A stretch of 64,000 nucleotides of DNA from Trichormus sp. M33_DOE_039 (GCA_015296085.1 DVDT01000050.1:124001-188000), one strand, 5' to 3'. Positions 1 to 8,812 are shown, counted from the first letter of the stretch. Translations and numbers: made by a program. The notes: generated by a model from the sequence alone, not told the origin.

Positions 1-801
1 AGAGGTGCATATAATGCTCTAGCACAGCTATCACCCGCACAAAAACAACAAGCTGTACTGACATTTTCATCAGGAAATCATGGACAAGCGATCGCCTTAG
101 CGGGAAAGTTACTCAATATTCCAGCTACAATCGTCATGCCTGATGATGCGCCTCTTGTCAAACAAACCGCTACCCAAAGTTACGGTGCAGAGGTAATCTT
201 ATACAATCGCCAAACAAGTAACCGAGAAGAATTAGCGCGAAATCTAGCAGGCGATCATGGTTTAACCCTCATTCCCCCTTACGATCATCCCCACGTTATC
301 GCCGGACAAGGTACAGCCGCTTTAGAACTGATTCAAGAAGTGGGTGAACTTGATATATTGCTGGTTTGCTGTGGTGGTGGAGGATTAATTTCCGGGAGTG
401 CGATCGCGGCTAAAACCCTTTTACCTAGCGTACGAGTGATTGGAGTAGAACCCGCATTAGCTGACGATGCTACCCGTTCTTTTCACAGCAAAACCCTGCA
501 AACAGTCAACAATCCCGATACCATCGCCGACGGTGCGCGGACTCCCAGCCTGGGGAAAATCACCTTCCCCATAGTGCTGCAATACGTTGATGACATGGTG
601 ACAGTCTCGGAAGAGGCTATTCTTCGCACCATGTTTTTCCTTTGGGAACGGATGAAAATTGTAGTTGAACCCACCGGAGTATTAGCCGCAGCCGCCTTAT
701 TAGAAGATATGGTTACAGCCCCAAAGATGAGAGTTGGTGTAATTATCAGTGGTGGCAATGTAGATATAACACAAGTTCTTCAAAAATATATTTTAAGCTG
801 A
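1..801 (+). CDS. PLP-dependent threonine/serine dehydratase, 5'-truncated by the window edge
   Basis: The reading frame is open from base 1 and ends at a TGA at 799-801, giving the last 266 residues of a fold-type II PLP enzyme. The first residues are RGAYNAL, so the PLP lysine of the usual S-F-K-x-R-G motif lies just outside the window. SSGNHGQAIA (about residues 23-32) is the substrate loop of threonine dehydratase and serine racemase, and the glycine-rich CCGGGGLISG is the PLP-phosphate cup. Near the end is VIISGGNVD. No C-terminal ACT domain is present, so this is the short (about 320 residue) catabolic or serine-racemase-like class, not the long feedback-regulated IlvA. The expected reaction is threonine to 2-oxobutyrate, or serine to pyruvate, in the cytosol. 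The frame is long enough that an internal ATG at 136 could be mistaken for the start; the conserved motifs upstream of it show it is not. Confidence 0.9.
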   Translation, partial: RGAYNALAQLSPAQKQQAVLTFSSGNHGQAIALAGKLLNIPATIVMPDDAPLVKQTATQSYGAEVILYNRQTSNREELARNLAGDHGLTLIPPYDHPHVIAGQGTAALELIQEVGELDILLVCCGGGGLISGSAIAAKTLLPSVRVIGVEPALADDATRSFHSKTLQTVNNPDTIADGARTPSLGKITFPIVLQYVDDMVTVSEEAILRTMFFLWERMKIVVEPTGVLAAAALLEDMVTAPKMRVGVIISGGNVDITQVLQKYILS

Positions 802-864
802 TTGATTTGATTGCAACCAGATCAGTAAATCAGTCACATCAGTAAAAATATTAGGATTCACTTC

Positions 865-910
865 GTAGTCAGGACTTTAGTCCTTTTTTGAGAACTAAAG
901 TTCTCACTAC
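865..910. repeat. Dispersed palindromic repeat, GTAGTCAGGACTTTAG family
   Basis: Two hairpin halves, GTCAGGACTTTAGTCC and GAGAACTAAAGTTCTC, are bounded by GTAGTCA and TCACTAC. The same design recurs at 30233-30279, 45008-45028 and 48815-48864, always between genes. Confidence 0.7.
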
Positions 911-1037
911 AAACTTTTAATTATTTACCCTATTCTACTTATCAAGATCAGTGCGTTTATTCACATTTGTCATGAAGTAATGGTAGATGGTATTTGATAA
1001 ATTAATGTTTTCTTGGTAGCTGAACCATAAAACCTAT

Positions 1038-1066
1038 AACCCCGGTTTTTTGAAAAAATCGGGGTT
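1038..1066. terminator. Hairpin between the dehydratase and the permease
   Basis: The arms AACCCCGGTTTTTT (1038-1051) and AAAAAATCGGGGTT (1053-1066) form a near-perfect inverted repeat. It could terminate the upstream transcript or act as a leader structure. It overlaps a TTG codon at 1050 that would otherwise extend the permease, which argues against that start. Confidence 0.45.
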
Positions 1067-1106
1067 CTCTTCAGCTAGTGATTTCACTGTAAATGATGAA
1101 TTTAAT

Positions 1107-2384
1107 ATGACAACTATAAATCCAGCTACACGTTTATTTTCTCGCTTGGAACTGAATGGTAGTAAATTGACTCACCAACCCGGCAGTGTTTTAGGCAGTA
1201 CCGCACTAGTTGCTGGTACAACCGTAGGTGCTGGGATTTTGGCATTACCTGCGGTGACACTACCTTCTGGGATAGTCCCTTCCACAGTCTTACTAATTGT
1301 AGTTTGGTTATATGCCTTAGTGTCTGGGTTATTGATTGCGGAAGTCAGCTTGAACACAATGCGTTCGGAGGGACGTTTGAGTGTTGGGTTATTAGCAATG
1401 GTGGAAAATACTCTCGGTAAGTTGGGGGCGAGAATTGCAGGCAGCGCATATTTATTTCTGCATTATGCCTTGCTGGTGGCTTATGTTGCCCAAGGTGGGG
1501 AGATTTTAATCTCTGCATTGACTAAAGTGTCTGGTATTTCTCATCATTGGCCTGGGTGGGTAGGGACAACAACTTTCACCCTAGTATTTGGCGGCATTAT
1601 GTATTGGGGGAGAGAACAGTTTATTGAAAAACTCAACAGTGCTTTTGTGGCTATTGTCCTCGTTGCATTTTTAGGACTCTTACTTTTAGGAACTGGACAA
1701 ATTAAAAGTGTGCAATTTCTCTTTCAGGATTGGAGTGCTTTAGGAAGTGCTGTATCTGTGATGTTAGTAGCACTTTTTTACCACAATATTGTGCCGGTGG
1801 TGGTTACTCAATTAGAAGGAGATAGTCGCAAGATTCGCCAATCGATAATTATGGGTTCTGCTATTCCCTTAGTCATGTTTTTGGCATGGAATGTGGTCAT
1901 TTTAGGCAGTGTTAGCCCTGAGATGGTACAAACCCAAAATAATTTTGACCCTTTGCAAATTCTCCGCGCTGGGGGTGCAGGTGAATGGTTAGGGCTACTG
2001 GTATCTATATTTTCAGAGTTTGCAATCGTTACATCTTTTATTGGCTTTGTCTATGGGTTAGTGGATTTCTTTCAAGATGTGGCATTAATTCGTCAAATTG
2101 GACTTGATCAACGTTTACCACTTTATTCACTAATTTTGTTACCGCCGATGAGTTTAGGGGCGGTTAATCCAAATATTTTCTTAACAGCTTTAGATGTTGC
2201 TGGTACTTTCAGTATTTCCGTTTTGGGAGGAATTATCCCCGCCTTAATGACTTGGAAGCAACGCCAAAAATCACATCATGTCCATCAATTACTAGTTCCT
2301 GGAGGACGGGTGACATTGATGATTATGATTTTTGTTGCATTAGTCATCATGACCAAACAAATTCTATCAATGGTCAGATATTAA
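1107..2384 (+). CDS. Aromatic amino-acid permease (HAAAP/TyrP-like)
   Basis: The protein has 425 residues from the ATG at 1107 and is hydrophobic throughout, with about 11 membrane segments. The first segment carries GSTALVAGTTVGAGILALP, the glycine-rich signature of the hydroxy/aromatic amino-acid permease family (TyrP, Mtr), which import tyrosine or tryptophan with protons. The length matches TyrP (about 400). The frame can be extended to a TTG at 1050, but that codon lies inside a hairpin and the extra 19 residues (MKKSGFSS...) are not membrane-like, so the ATG is preferred. There is no strong Shine-Dalgarno. It follows the dehydratase in the same direction after 305 bases, and a hairpin separates them, so co-transcription is uncertain. 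Substrate is inferred from family only. Confidence 0.85.
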   Translation: MTTINPATRLFSRLELNGSKLTHQPGSVLGSTALVAGTTVGAGILALPAVTLPSGIVPSTVLLIVVWLYALVSGLLIAEVSLNTMRSEGRLSVGLLAMVENTLGKLGARIAGSAYLFLHYALLVAYVAQGGEILISALTKVSGISHHWPGWVGTTTFTLVFGGIMYWGREQFIEKLNSAFVAIVLVAFLGLLLLGTGQIKSVQFLFQDWSALGSAVSVMLVALFYHNIVPVVVTQLEGDSRKIRQSIIMGSAIPLVMFLAWNVVILGSVSPEMVQTQNNFDPLQILRAGGAGEWLGLLVSIFSEFAIVTSFIGFVYGLVDFFQDVALIRQIGLDQRLPLYSLILLPPMSLGAVNPNIFLTALDVAGTFSISVLGGIIPALMTWKQRQKSHHVHQLLVPGGRVTLMIMIFVALVIMTKQILSMVRY

Positions 2385-2602
2385 AGTGTAATTATCTACA
2401 AGAGAAAATATTGGCATTGACCGGATAATCGTTCTAAAGCTGAGAATAAGGGAGTAAACTCACTTTTATCTGCCTGAAGGATATGTTATTTCTATACCCG
2501 TGCGATCGCGGAAATTTTTCATATCCTTCTTCAGAAATTTGCCATTAGGAAATTGATGATATAAACTGTAGGCGCAGTTTTTTATAAAGGCTTTATTAAG
2601 TT

Positions 2603-2770
2603 ATGACAGCTACACAGACAATTACTACCAAACCTGACAAGAAATCCGCTAAAAAACGACAACAGTCTTTTCCCAGCACGAGTATTGGTTTACCTCAAGT
2701 GCCACTACGGAAATCTAAAAAAATCACACAGGAACATGAATTATTAAGTGATTGGGAACACGCTAGTTAA
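2603..2770 (+). CDS. Small basic protein, unknown (55 aa)
   Basis: A short open frame starts MTATQTITTKPDKKSAKK and ends EHELLSDWEHAS. It is lysine-rich in the first half and acidic at the end, with no membrane segment. It overlaps the end of the opposite-strand gene at 2763 by 8 bases, a tail-to-tail arrangement. A weak AAAGG lies 11 bases upstream of the ATG. The 168-base frame and the sharp change from AT-rich spacer to balanced codons suggest a real gene, but nothing recognisable is encoded. Confidence 0.45.
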   Translation: MTATQTITTKPDKKSAKKRQQSFPSTSIGLPQVPLRKSKKITQEHELLSDWEHAS

Positions 2771-3323
2771 TCGATTGTTGAAAATTCCATTCACATAGTT
2801 GAGATGGCGGTGTCATACGAGGGCGGTTGTATTGATAGAATCCCTCAAGATTTAGCAAAGCTTGGCGATATAGAATCCACTGCACAGCATCCTCATGATG
2901 ATTAGCGGTACGCATCAAATTACCTTGGCTTAGTTTCAATCGCCCTTCAGTGTCCCATGTAAATGTAGATTGGGGTAGATTATTCTGCTGATTACCACCC
3001 CACGATATAGCTAAAGCTTCACCTGTAATTAGATTGTCTTTGATATTACCTCTAATACAGATAAAGTTATCTGAGTGGGGATAGCCGTAATATCCCTCAA
3101 ATTGATTTGCAGTTTTTTGAAAATTAGCGCAAACTCCCATACCTACTCGCCAGTCTTGGGGATCAGGTTGGGAGCAAAATTGATATTTGCCGTCTACTAA
3201 ATTGGCAATGTTAATTTTGGGATTGGTATGTTGCTTTGAAACTGGCTGATGCAAATTCAATCCATTTATTAACAAAGCTGTGATTAGCACAAGTGTTTGT
3301 GCAGAATTCATGGAACTCAGCAT
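2763..3323 (-). CDS. Exported protein of unknown function
   Basis: The product is 186 residues, with an N-terminal hydrophobic stretch (TLVLITALLINGLNL) that looks like a signal peptide or anchor. The mature part is soluble and has spaced cysteines (QFCSQPD, GVCANF, FICIRG, SQLCEW), compatible with two disulfides in the periplasm. GYYGYPHSDNFICIRG and GEALAISWGG suggest a beta-rich fold. I do not recognise a named family. The ATG at 3323 is preceded by GGAGATGA. It converges with the small ORF at 2603. The 37-residue membrane ORF at 3382-3495 lies just upstream on the same strand and may be co-transcribed. Confidence 0.75.
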   Translation of the reverse strand: MLSSMNSAQTLVLITALLINGLNLHQPVSKQHTNPKINIANLVDGKYQFCSQPDPQDWRVGMGVCANFQKTANQFEGYYGYPHSDNFICIRGNIKDNLITGEALAISWGGNQQNNLPQSTFTWDTEGRLKLSQGNLMRTANHHEDAVQWILYRQALLNLEGFYQYNRPRMTPPSQLCEWNFQQSIN

Positions 3324-3381
3324 AATCTCATCTCCAAATAACTAGGAGACTGGTACAACTGAGATATAAATCAGCTACTAT

Positions 3382-3495
3382 CTAAACGACTGGAGCAGCA
3401 GAAATTGCTAAAAATATTAGCAACAAGATAATTAACACGCTGATTTTGACAAATAGGTAAGTGCTAGGGTCAAAGAAAGGAAAATCGTGTGTCAT
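3382..3495 (-). CDS. 37-residue single-pass membrane protein, unknown
   Basis: The frame begins MTHDFPFFDPSTYLFVK, then runs through one strongly hydrophobic helix (ISVLIILLLIFLAISAA) and stops at APVV. An excellent Shine-Dalgarno, AGGGGG at 3502-3507 on the minus strand, sits 6 bases before the ATG. Short hydrophilic N-terminus plus a single helix is the pattern of small subunits of cyanobacterial membrane complexes, but I cannot match it to one. It lies 58 bases upstream of the exported-protein gene and points the same way, so the two could form a short operon. Confidence 0.6.
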   Translation of the reverse strand: MTHDFPFFDPSTYLFVKISVLIILLLIFLAISAAPVV

Positions 3496-3701
3496 AATAA
3501 ACCCCCTGATGCGTCTCTAGACTTTAGAGGATGCTGAGGTAGTGGTTTTAATTCTATTGTCTCTCAAAAACTTATACGCAATCTGTATGTTGAAGTTCTG
3601 GTAACATTTTTTAGTATTTTGAGCAGAAGGGCTTTTAACAGAGAGGTACGCTAAGTTAAAGCGGCATGAGGCGGAGTGTGTTTTCCTTATGGTAGTGGTC
3701 T

Positions 3702-3902
3702 TTGGTTGGCGATCGCACCGTCATCTTCAGGAATTCCGGCTTGTGGAAAAATCTGCTGGAGTGTGATTTCAGTGTTGAGTTGAGTCATAGCGATCGCCTA
3801 CTCGAAATCTGTAACTCTATTTTGCTGGAAGACGCAGCCATTGAGTTTGCGCCTATCATGAAAGATGCCACAGGCGCGATTAGTTTAGGTAAATGCGATT
3901 AA
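3702..3902 (+). CDS. Possible short ORF upstream of the glutaredoxin-like gene
   Basis: A 66-codon frame from a TTG reads MVGDRTVIFRNSGLWKNLL and ends GAISLGKCD, overlapping the next gene's ATG by 10 bases. That overlap and the protein-like composition argue for coding. Against it are the TTG start, the absence of a ribosome binding site and the lack of any recognisable motif. Confidence 0.3.
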   Translation: MVGDRTVIFRNSGLWKNLLECDFSVELSHSDRLLEICNSILLEDAAIEFAPIMKDATGAISLGKCD

Positions 3903-4180
3903 TTTTGTACAGTAAACCCGGTTGTCATTTGTGTGAAGGCTTGCAGGAAAAGCTGGAACAGATCAAAAATTTGTCATTTGAGTTAGAGATTCGTGACATT
4001 ACCACCCGTGAAGATTGGTTTAATGCTTATCAGTATGAGATTCCAGTTCTGTACCTAATACAGTCTGAAGACGAGCCAGCGCAAGCTTTACCCCGCCCTT
4101 CTCCCCGCGCGAGTGTCCAGCAATTGGAGCAAATGTTGTATAAGTATTTAGCCAAGACCGAAAAAAATAATGCAGAATAA
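3893..4180 (+). CDS. Glutaredoxin-like protein (DUF836 thioredoxin fold)
   Basis: This 95-residue protein starts MRLILYSKPGCHLCEGL. The CHLC motif after the first strand is the CxxC redox site, and VLYLIQ resembles the strand before the cis-Pro region of short glutaredoxin-like proteins. The length fits the DUF836 family. It ends 32 bases before murE and probably shares its transcript. The role is likely thiol-disulfide exchange in the cytosol; no specific partner can be named from sequence. Confidence 0.8.
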   Translation: MRLILYSKPGCHLCEGLQEKLEQIKNLSFELEIRDITTREDWFNAYQYEIPVLYLIQSEDEPAQALPRPSPRASVQQLEQMLYKYLAKTEKNNAE

Positions 4181-4212
4181 GCGCAAGAAAAGTGTGTGCC
4201 GAGGTTCACAAG

Positions 4213-5700
4213 ATGAAATTGCGGGAATTACTAGCGACAGTTGATGGTGTTGAACAATTACCTGCGACTTTGGCGGATGCTGAAGTCCAGGGATTAAAGA
4301 CGAACTCCCATGCTTGCAGTACGGGAGATTTGTTTATTGGGATGCCTGGAACACGGGTAGATGGGGGAGAATTTTGGCCGAGTGCGATCGCGGCCGGTGC
4401 AGTAGCTGCGATCGTCTCACCCCAAGCTGTACAAAAAAATCCTCCCACAGATGAGGCTGTTGTCATTAGTGCTAACGACATGACCAAAGCTTGCGCCCAA
4501 ATTGCGGCGGCTTTTTACGGATATCCTGGGCAGAAACTGAAGCTGGTCGGTGTGACTGGTACTAATGGTAAAACTACTACTACTCACCTGATTGAATTTT
4601 TGCTGGACAAAGCTCAATTAGCGACGGCTTTGATGGGGACTCTCTACACCCGTTGGGCTGGTTTTGAGCAAACGGCTGCCCACACGACACCCTTCGCAGT
4701 GGAATTACAACAGCAGCTAGCTCAAGCTGTGAAAGCTGGCTGTGAATTTGGGGTGATGGAAGTCAGTTCTCACGCTTTAGCCCAAGGGCGTGTTCTGGGT
4801 TGTCCGTTTGAGGTAGGGGTGTTTAGTAACCTCACTCAAGACCATTTGGACTATCACAGCGACATGGAAGATTATTTCGGGGCAAAGGCGTTGTTATTTA
4901 GCCCAGAATATCTGAAAGGACGGGCGATTATTAATGCTGATGACCCCTACGGGAAACGATTAATTGCCGCTTTGAATCCTGAGAAGGTATGGAGTTACAG
5001 CGTTAATGATGCCAGTGGTGATTTGTGGATGAGTGATTTGAGATATGAACCAAATGGTGTGAGTGGAACTCTACATACACCAGCAGGTGAGGTCAGTTTC
5101 CGATCGCCTTTAGTCGGTCAATATAATTTAGAAAATCTGTTAGCAGCCGTCGGTGCGGTTTTACATCTGGGCTTAGATTTGCAATTAGTCGCAGCAGCTA
5201 TTCCCGAATTTCCTGGCGTTCCCGGACGGATGGAAAGGGTGCAGATTAGTCCAGACCAAGAAATTAGCGTGATTGTGGATTATGCCCATACACCAGATAG
5301 CTTAGAAAACCTACTCAAAGCCGCGCGGCCATTTATTCCGGGGAAAATGATTTGTGTGTTTGGCTGTGGTGGCGATCGCGATCGCACCAAACGCCCCAAA
5401 ATGGGTAAAATCGCCGCCGAATTAGCAGATGTGGCGGTAGTCACCTCCGATAATCCCCGCACTGAAGACCCAGAAAGGATTCTAGAGGATATTTTGGCAG
5501 GTATACCCGATACTGTAGAACCGATGGTAATCTGCGATCGGGCTAGTGCCATTCGTACCGCCATCCTCCAAGCCCAAGCAGGCGACGGGGTTTTACTGGC
5601 TGGCAAAGGTCATGAAGACTACCAAATCCTCGGCACAGAAAAAATCCACTTTGACGACCGAGAACACGCCCGCGCTGCTTTGCAAGCCAGAGGTAATTGA
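4213..5700 (+). CDS. murE: UDP-N-acetylmuramoyl-tripeptide synthetase MurE
   Basis: MurE adds the third residue of the peptidoglycan stem peptide to UDP-MurNAc-L-Ala-D-Glu in the cytosol, using ATP. The 495-residue product has the Mur-ligase P-loop VTGTNGKTTTTHL, the central-domain motif MEVSSHALAQGR and the C-terminal SDNPRTEDP. The DNPR tetrad is the marker for meso-diaminopimelate as the added amino acid. The start is the ATG at 4213 (MKLRELLATVDGVEQLP), preceded by GAGG about 9 bases upstream. A GTG at 4192 would add only seven residues not typical of the family. It lies directly after the glutaredoxin-like gene. Confidence 0.95.
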   Translation: MKLRELLATVDGVEQLPATLADAEVQGLKTNSHACSTGDLFIGMPGTRVDGGEFWPSAIAAGAVAAIVSPQAVQKNPPTDEAVVISANDMTKACAQIAAAFYGYPGQKLKLVGVTGTNGKTTTTHLIEFLLDKAQLATALMGTLYTRWAGFEQTAAHTTPFAVELQQQLAQAVKAGCEFGVMEVSSHALAQGRVLGCPFEVGVFSNLTQDHLDYHSDMEDYFGAKALLFSPEYLKGRAIINADDPYGKRLIAALNPEKVWSYSVNDASGDLWMSDLRYEPNGVSGTLHTPAGEVSFRSPLVGQYNLENLLAAVGAVLHLGLDLQLVAAAIPEFPGVPGRMERVQISPDQEISVIVDYAHTPDSLENLLKAARPFIPGKMICVFGCGGDRDRTKRPKMGKIAAELADVAVVTSDNPRTEDPERILEDILAGIPDTVEPMVICDRASAIRTAILQAQAGDGVLLAGKGHEDYQILGTEKIHFDDREHARAALQARGN

Positions 5701-5743
5701 GGTATCAGGGATTGGGGAGACAAGGGAGAATTTACTTCTTTCC

Positions 5744-5788
5744 TCCCCTACACCCTTATACCCCTGCACCCCTATACCCCTATACCCC
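5744..5788. repeat. C-rich heptamer repeat tract
   Basis: Tandem degenerate CCCCTATA / CCCCTACA units follow murE. The same class of short tandem repeat occurs at 23711-23782, 48003-48019, 56034-56068 and, reversed, 57418-57455. Such STRR heptamers are known from heterocystous cyanobacteria. Confidence 0.75.
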
Positions 5789-5900
5789 ATTCAATTAATA
5801 CTTTTTAAGTATTTTAGATGTCAAAAAGTAGATAAATAAGTGAAAATCAATGACATAATTATTTCTTCCTTCCCTTGATTTTATTTGTCGTGTTTGACTC

Positions 5901-7319
5901 ATGAATGAATCTCTGCATAAGGATTTTTCCGTTTATCAGCTAGCGTTAGAAGCGGAATCTCCTCCCCAAGCGTTTCCTCTTAATCCTGCTACGCTGCTAT
6001 CCCTGGTAAGAGCGACCATCGATTTACTGATTGAACGGCAGATCAATGCAACGATATGGTTTAAACTCCCACCGGGGAAAATTTGGTATACCGAATTAAT
6101 GCGCTATCAGTCATCAGGCAACACGATCAGCACTATTTACAATTGTCAAGTTAGAGAGAAGAAAGAGGAAGCAGATTTAACTTCTTCGTCTTATTTATTT
6201 AGTCGCCAGATAAATTTACAGTCAATACCAAATAGTCACATTAGTTGCGAATATTTTATTATAGTTTTATCGCAAAATTTTGCTAGTTTAATTGCGGCAT
6301 ACCAGCCAGCTAAAAAAGATAAGAATAATGTTTTAGGTCAGGAAAATACACATAAAAATCAACCTTTACTGACACTAATGAGTGTTGATAGCAAAGTGAT
6401 TCAAAAGGTACTAGATGGATTAAAACAGGAGGTTAAATCAGAATTAGAGACAATTCCACCTACGGATTTGATTTCACCAACTACATCAGAACCAGCATTA
6501 ATTAGTCAACTATTCGCCAAGCAAATCCAGCGACAAGATGAAATTAATCGGCAAATTAGAACTGAACGCATCGCTAAGTTAAAGGAAAAAAATCAAACCT
6601 TACATAAAAAAGAGCGTCTAAAAGACGAATATTTGAGTAATGTTTGCCAAGAGTTGCGGACACCACTAACTCAAATCAAAACAGCCCTATCGTTGTTAAA
6701 TTCACCAAATCTAAAACCTAACCAACGACAGCGTTATTTACAAATGCTCAATACCCAGTGCGATCGCCAGAGTATTTTGATTACCAGTCTACTGGATCTT
6801 GTACAACTAGAGCATAACTTAGAAAATACAACCTTAGAGTTAGTAAAACTTGCAGATATTGTCCCTGGAGTAGTTAGCACCTACCAACCCGTAGCCCAAG
6901 AAAAAGGCATCATGCTAGCCTACACCGTACCCACCGATTTACCATCTGTGTGGTGTGTCAGTGGTGGACTCAAGCAGATAGTGATTAATTTACTCAACAA
7001 CAGCATTAATTTTACTGGTAACGGTGGTCAAGTGTGGGTAAAAGCCAGAGTTCAGGGCGAATACGTTCAACTAGAAGTCCGTGACACAGGTATCGGTATT
7101 ACTGAAAGCGAAATTCCTAAAATCTTTGACTGTTTTTATCGCGTGCGTTCAGGAGTCAGCGACGAAATTAATGGTGCTGGGTTAGGGTTAACAATTGTGC
7201 AGCGATTACTATGGCATTGCGGCGGTTCAATTAGTGTGAAAAGTAAAGTTGATGAAGGAACTACTTTTACAGTGCAGTTATTACCAGAAACTAGTAAAGT
7301 GATGAGTTCCAGCAATTAA
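5901..7319 (+). CDS. Histidine-kinase-like protein lacking the phospho-acceptor histidine
   Basis: The N-terminal 230 residues are a cytosolic sensory region without membrane helices, followed by a HisKA-like dimerisation segment and an intact HATPase domain (N box INLLNNSINF, G1 box DTGIGI, F box FDCFYRV, G2 box GAGLGL). In the H box the residue expected to be His is Gln250: the motif reads NVCQELRTPL instead of the usual SHELRTPL, and the codon is CAA at 6648-6650. The protein (472 aa) therefore can probably bind ATP but cannot autophosphorylate at the usual site. It may be a regulatory pseudo-kinase. No response regulator is adjacent, and the next gene is the Spx-like protein 24 bases downstream. 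Confidence 0.85.
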   Translation: MNESLHKDFSVYQLALEAESPPQAFPLNPATLLSLVRATIDLLIERQINATIWFKLPPGKIWYTELMRYQSSGNTISTIYNCQVREKKEEADLTSSSYLFSRQINLQSIPNSHISCEYFIIVLSQNFASLIAAYQPAKKDKNNVLGQENTHKNQPLLTLMSVDSKVIQKVLDGLKQEVKSELETIPPTDLISPTTSEPALISQLFAKQIQRQDEINRQIRTERIAKLKEKNQTLHKKERLKDEYLSNVCQELRTPLTQIKTALSLLNSPNLKPNQRQRYLQMLNTQCDRQSILITSLLDLVQLEHNLENTTLELVKLADIVPGVVSTYQPVAQEKGIMLAYTVPTDLPSVWCVSGGLKQIVINLLNNSINFTGNGGQVWVKARVQGEYVQLEVRDTGIGITESEIPKIFDCFYRVRSGVSDEINGAGLGLTIVQRLLWHCGGSISVKSKVDEGTTFTVQLLPETSKVMSSSN

Positions 7320-7343
7320 ATATTTGAATTTTGAATTAGTCTT

Positions 7344-7697
7344 ATGTCGCTTCAAGTTTACGGAATTCCCAATTGCGGTACTTGCAAAAAAGCTCTGACT
7401 TGGCTGCAAAATAACAATATTGATTATGAGTTTATTAACACCAAAGAAAACCCACCAACTGCTGATCAGATCCAACGTTGGGTAAAGTCCTTGGGTGCTG
7501 CTCCCATGCGTAATACCTCTGGTCAATCTTACCGTGCTTTGAGTGAAGACAGGAAGACCTGGACTGACGAACAGTGGATTGAAGCATTTGCTAAAGATGC
7601 AATGCTACTCAAGCGTCCACTTTTTGTTAAAGATGGTACAGCCATGCTGGTAGGCTTCAAAGACGAGGTAGTAGCTAAGGAAACATTAGGAATTTAA
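7344..7697 (+). CDS. Spx/MgsR/ArsC-family protein
   Basis: The 117-residue protein opens MSLQVYGIPNCGTCKKAL, a thioredoxin fold with a CxxC (CGTC) at the first helix, followed by LLKRPLFV, the conserved R-P region of the ArsC/Spx/YffB family. The length is typical. Functions in the family range from arsenate reduction to thiol-based transcription control. The CxxC, shared with Spx, is unlike the single-Cys plasmid-type ArsC. It lies 24 bases downstream of the kinase-like gene and may be co-transcribed. No arsenic genes are nearby, so an arsenic role is not supported. Confidence 0.8.
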   Translation: MSLQVYGIPNCGTCKKALTWLQNNNIDYEFINTKENPPTADQIQRWVKSLGAAPMRNTSGQSYRALSEDRKTWTDEQWIEAFAKDAMLLKRPLFVKDGTAMLVGFKDEVVAKETLGI

Positions 7698-7979
7698 GAC
7701 CAATATTCATTAGTTTTGTTAGACAAGATAAATCGCGTCTCTACATGAGGAGTTTGGGCTGATCTGAACTGTATTGCGTTATATCCCATACTCCTATTTA
7801 GAATTGTTTCACTGTGTAGTTAGAAGTCATTACCTTAAAATACTGATGATGTGTAAACTAAGACTAATGACTATTGACCAAAAATTAAATGAGTCTTAAA
7901 GAGTGTACAAAGGTACTCTTGTACAGTTGTCAATTCTGATATCTTCCTGTCAACCACACCAATTTTGTCAGGTAGGTTC

Positions 7980-8714
7980 ATGACTCGAATTAATGGATTT
8001 ATCGGTCGTCGTCATTTCTTGTGGTTAGCAGGTGGTAGTGGTTTAGCTGTGGTAGCTACTACTGTGGGTGGTAGTCTAATTGCAGGCACACAAGAAACTA
8101 CCATTGCTGATGTTAATCCAACTAATCCTAATCCCGCCAATCCTCAACAAGCATTAACACGTTTGCTGGCTGGTAATCAAAGGTTTGTAGAACGCAAACC
8201 TCAATATCCTAACCAATCACGGAAACGTCTACAAGCAATTACCCAAATTCAGTATCCTTTTGCGACTATATTGGGTTGTGCAGATTCAAGAGTCCCAACG
8301 GAAATTATTTTTGATCAAGGACTTGGGGATTTATTTGTGGTGCGAGTTGCAGGTAATGTTGCTAGCGATACAGCGATCGCTAGTTTAGAATATGCTGCAT
8401 CGGTACTGGGTTCGCAGTTAATCGTAGTCTTGGGTCATAGAAGATGCGGTGCTGTAGCCGCCGCCATGAAAAACGAACCTCTTCCTGGTAAGATGGGCTA
8501 CCTGATTGAAGACATCAAACCAGCCTTAGCCCAAGTAAATCTAACGTCTGGGAAAATTGAAGAGGCGGGAGTGATTGCTAATATTCAATATCAAGCGGAA
8601 CAATTGCTCAAAAAGTCGATGATATTAGCAAAATTAGTGCGTCTAGGTAAAATCAAAATTGTTGGAGCTGTTTACGATATTGATACAGGTAAAGTATCTA
8701 TTTTGACATCTTAG
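7980..8714 (+). CDS. Exported beta-class carbonic anhydrase
   Basis: This enzyme interconverts CO2 and bicarbonate. The zinc ligands of beta-carbonic anhydrases are visible: Cys in GCADSRVP with its Asp-Arg dyad, and His and Cys in GHRRCGAV. The N-terminus (FIGRRHFLWLAGGSGLAVV) has twin arginines followed by a hydrophobic stretch, so the protein probably leaves the cytoplasm by the Tat pathway, as for other periplasmic cyanobacterial enzymes such as EcaB. The ATG at 7980, with AGG upstream, gives 244 residues. A TTG at 7965 would add five. Flanks contain unrelated genes. Confidence 0.9.
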   Translation: MTRINGFIGRRHFLWLAGGSGLAVVATTVGGSLIAGTQETTIADVNPTNPNPANPQQALTRLLAGNQRFVERKPQYPNQSRKRLQAITQIQYPFATILGCADSRVPTEIIFDQGLGDLFVVRVAGNVASDTAIASLEYAASVLGSQLIVVLGHRRCGAVAAAMKNEPLPGKMGYLIEDIKPALAQVNLTSGKIEEAGVIANIQYQAEQLLKKSMILAKLVRLGKIKIVGAVYDIDTGKVSILTS

Positions 8715-8812
8715 ATACCACTACCTAATAGTAAAAACTAAAAAATTGTGTGACCTGCATAATTTTTTTGAGTCAAGCGTAACTTGATTACAGGAGTTAA
8801 CTCATAAAAATT

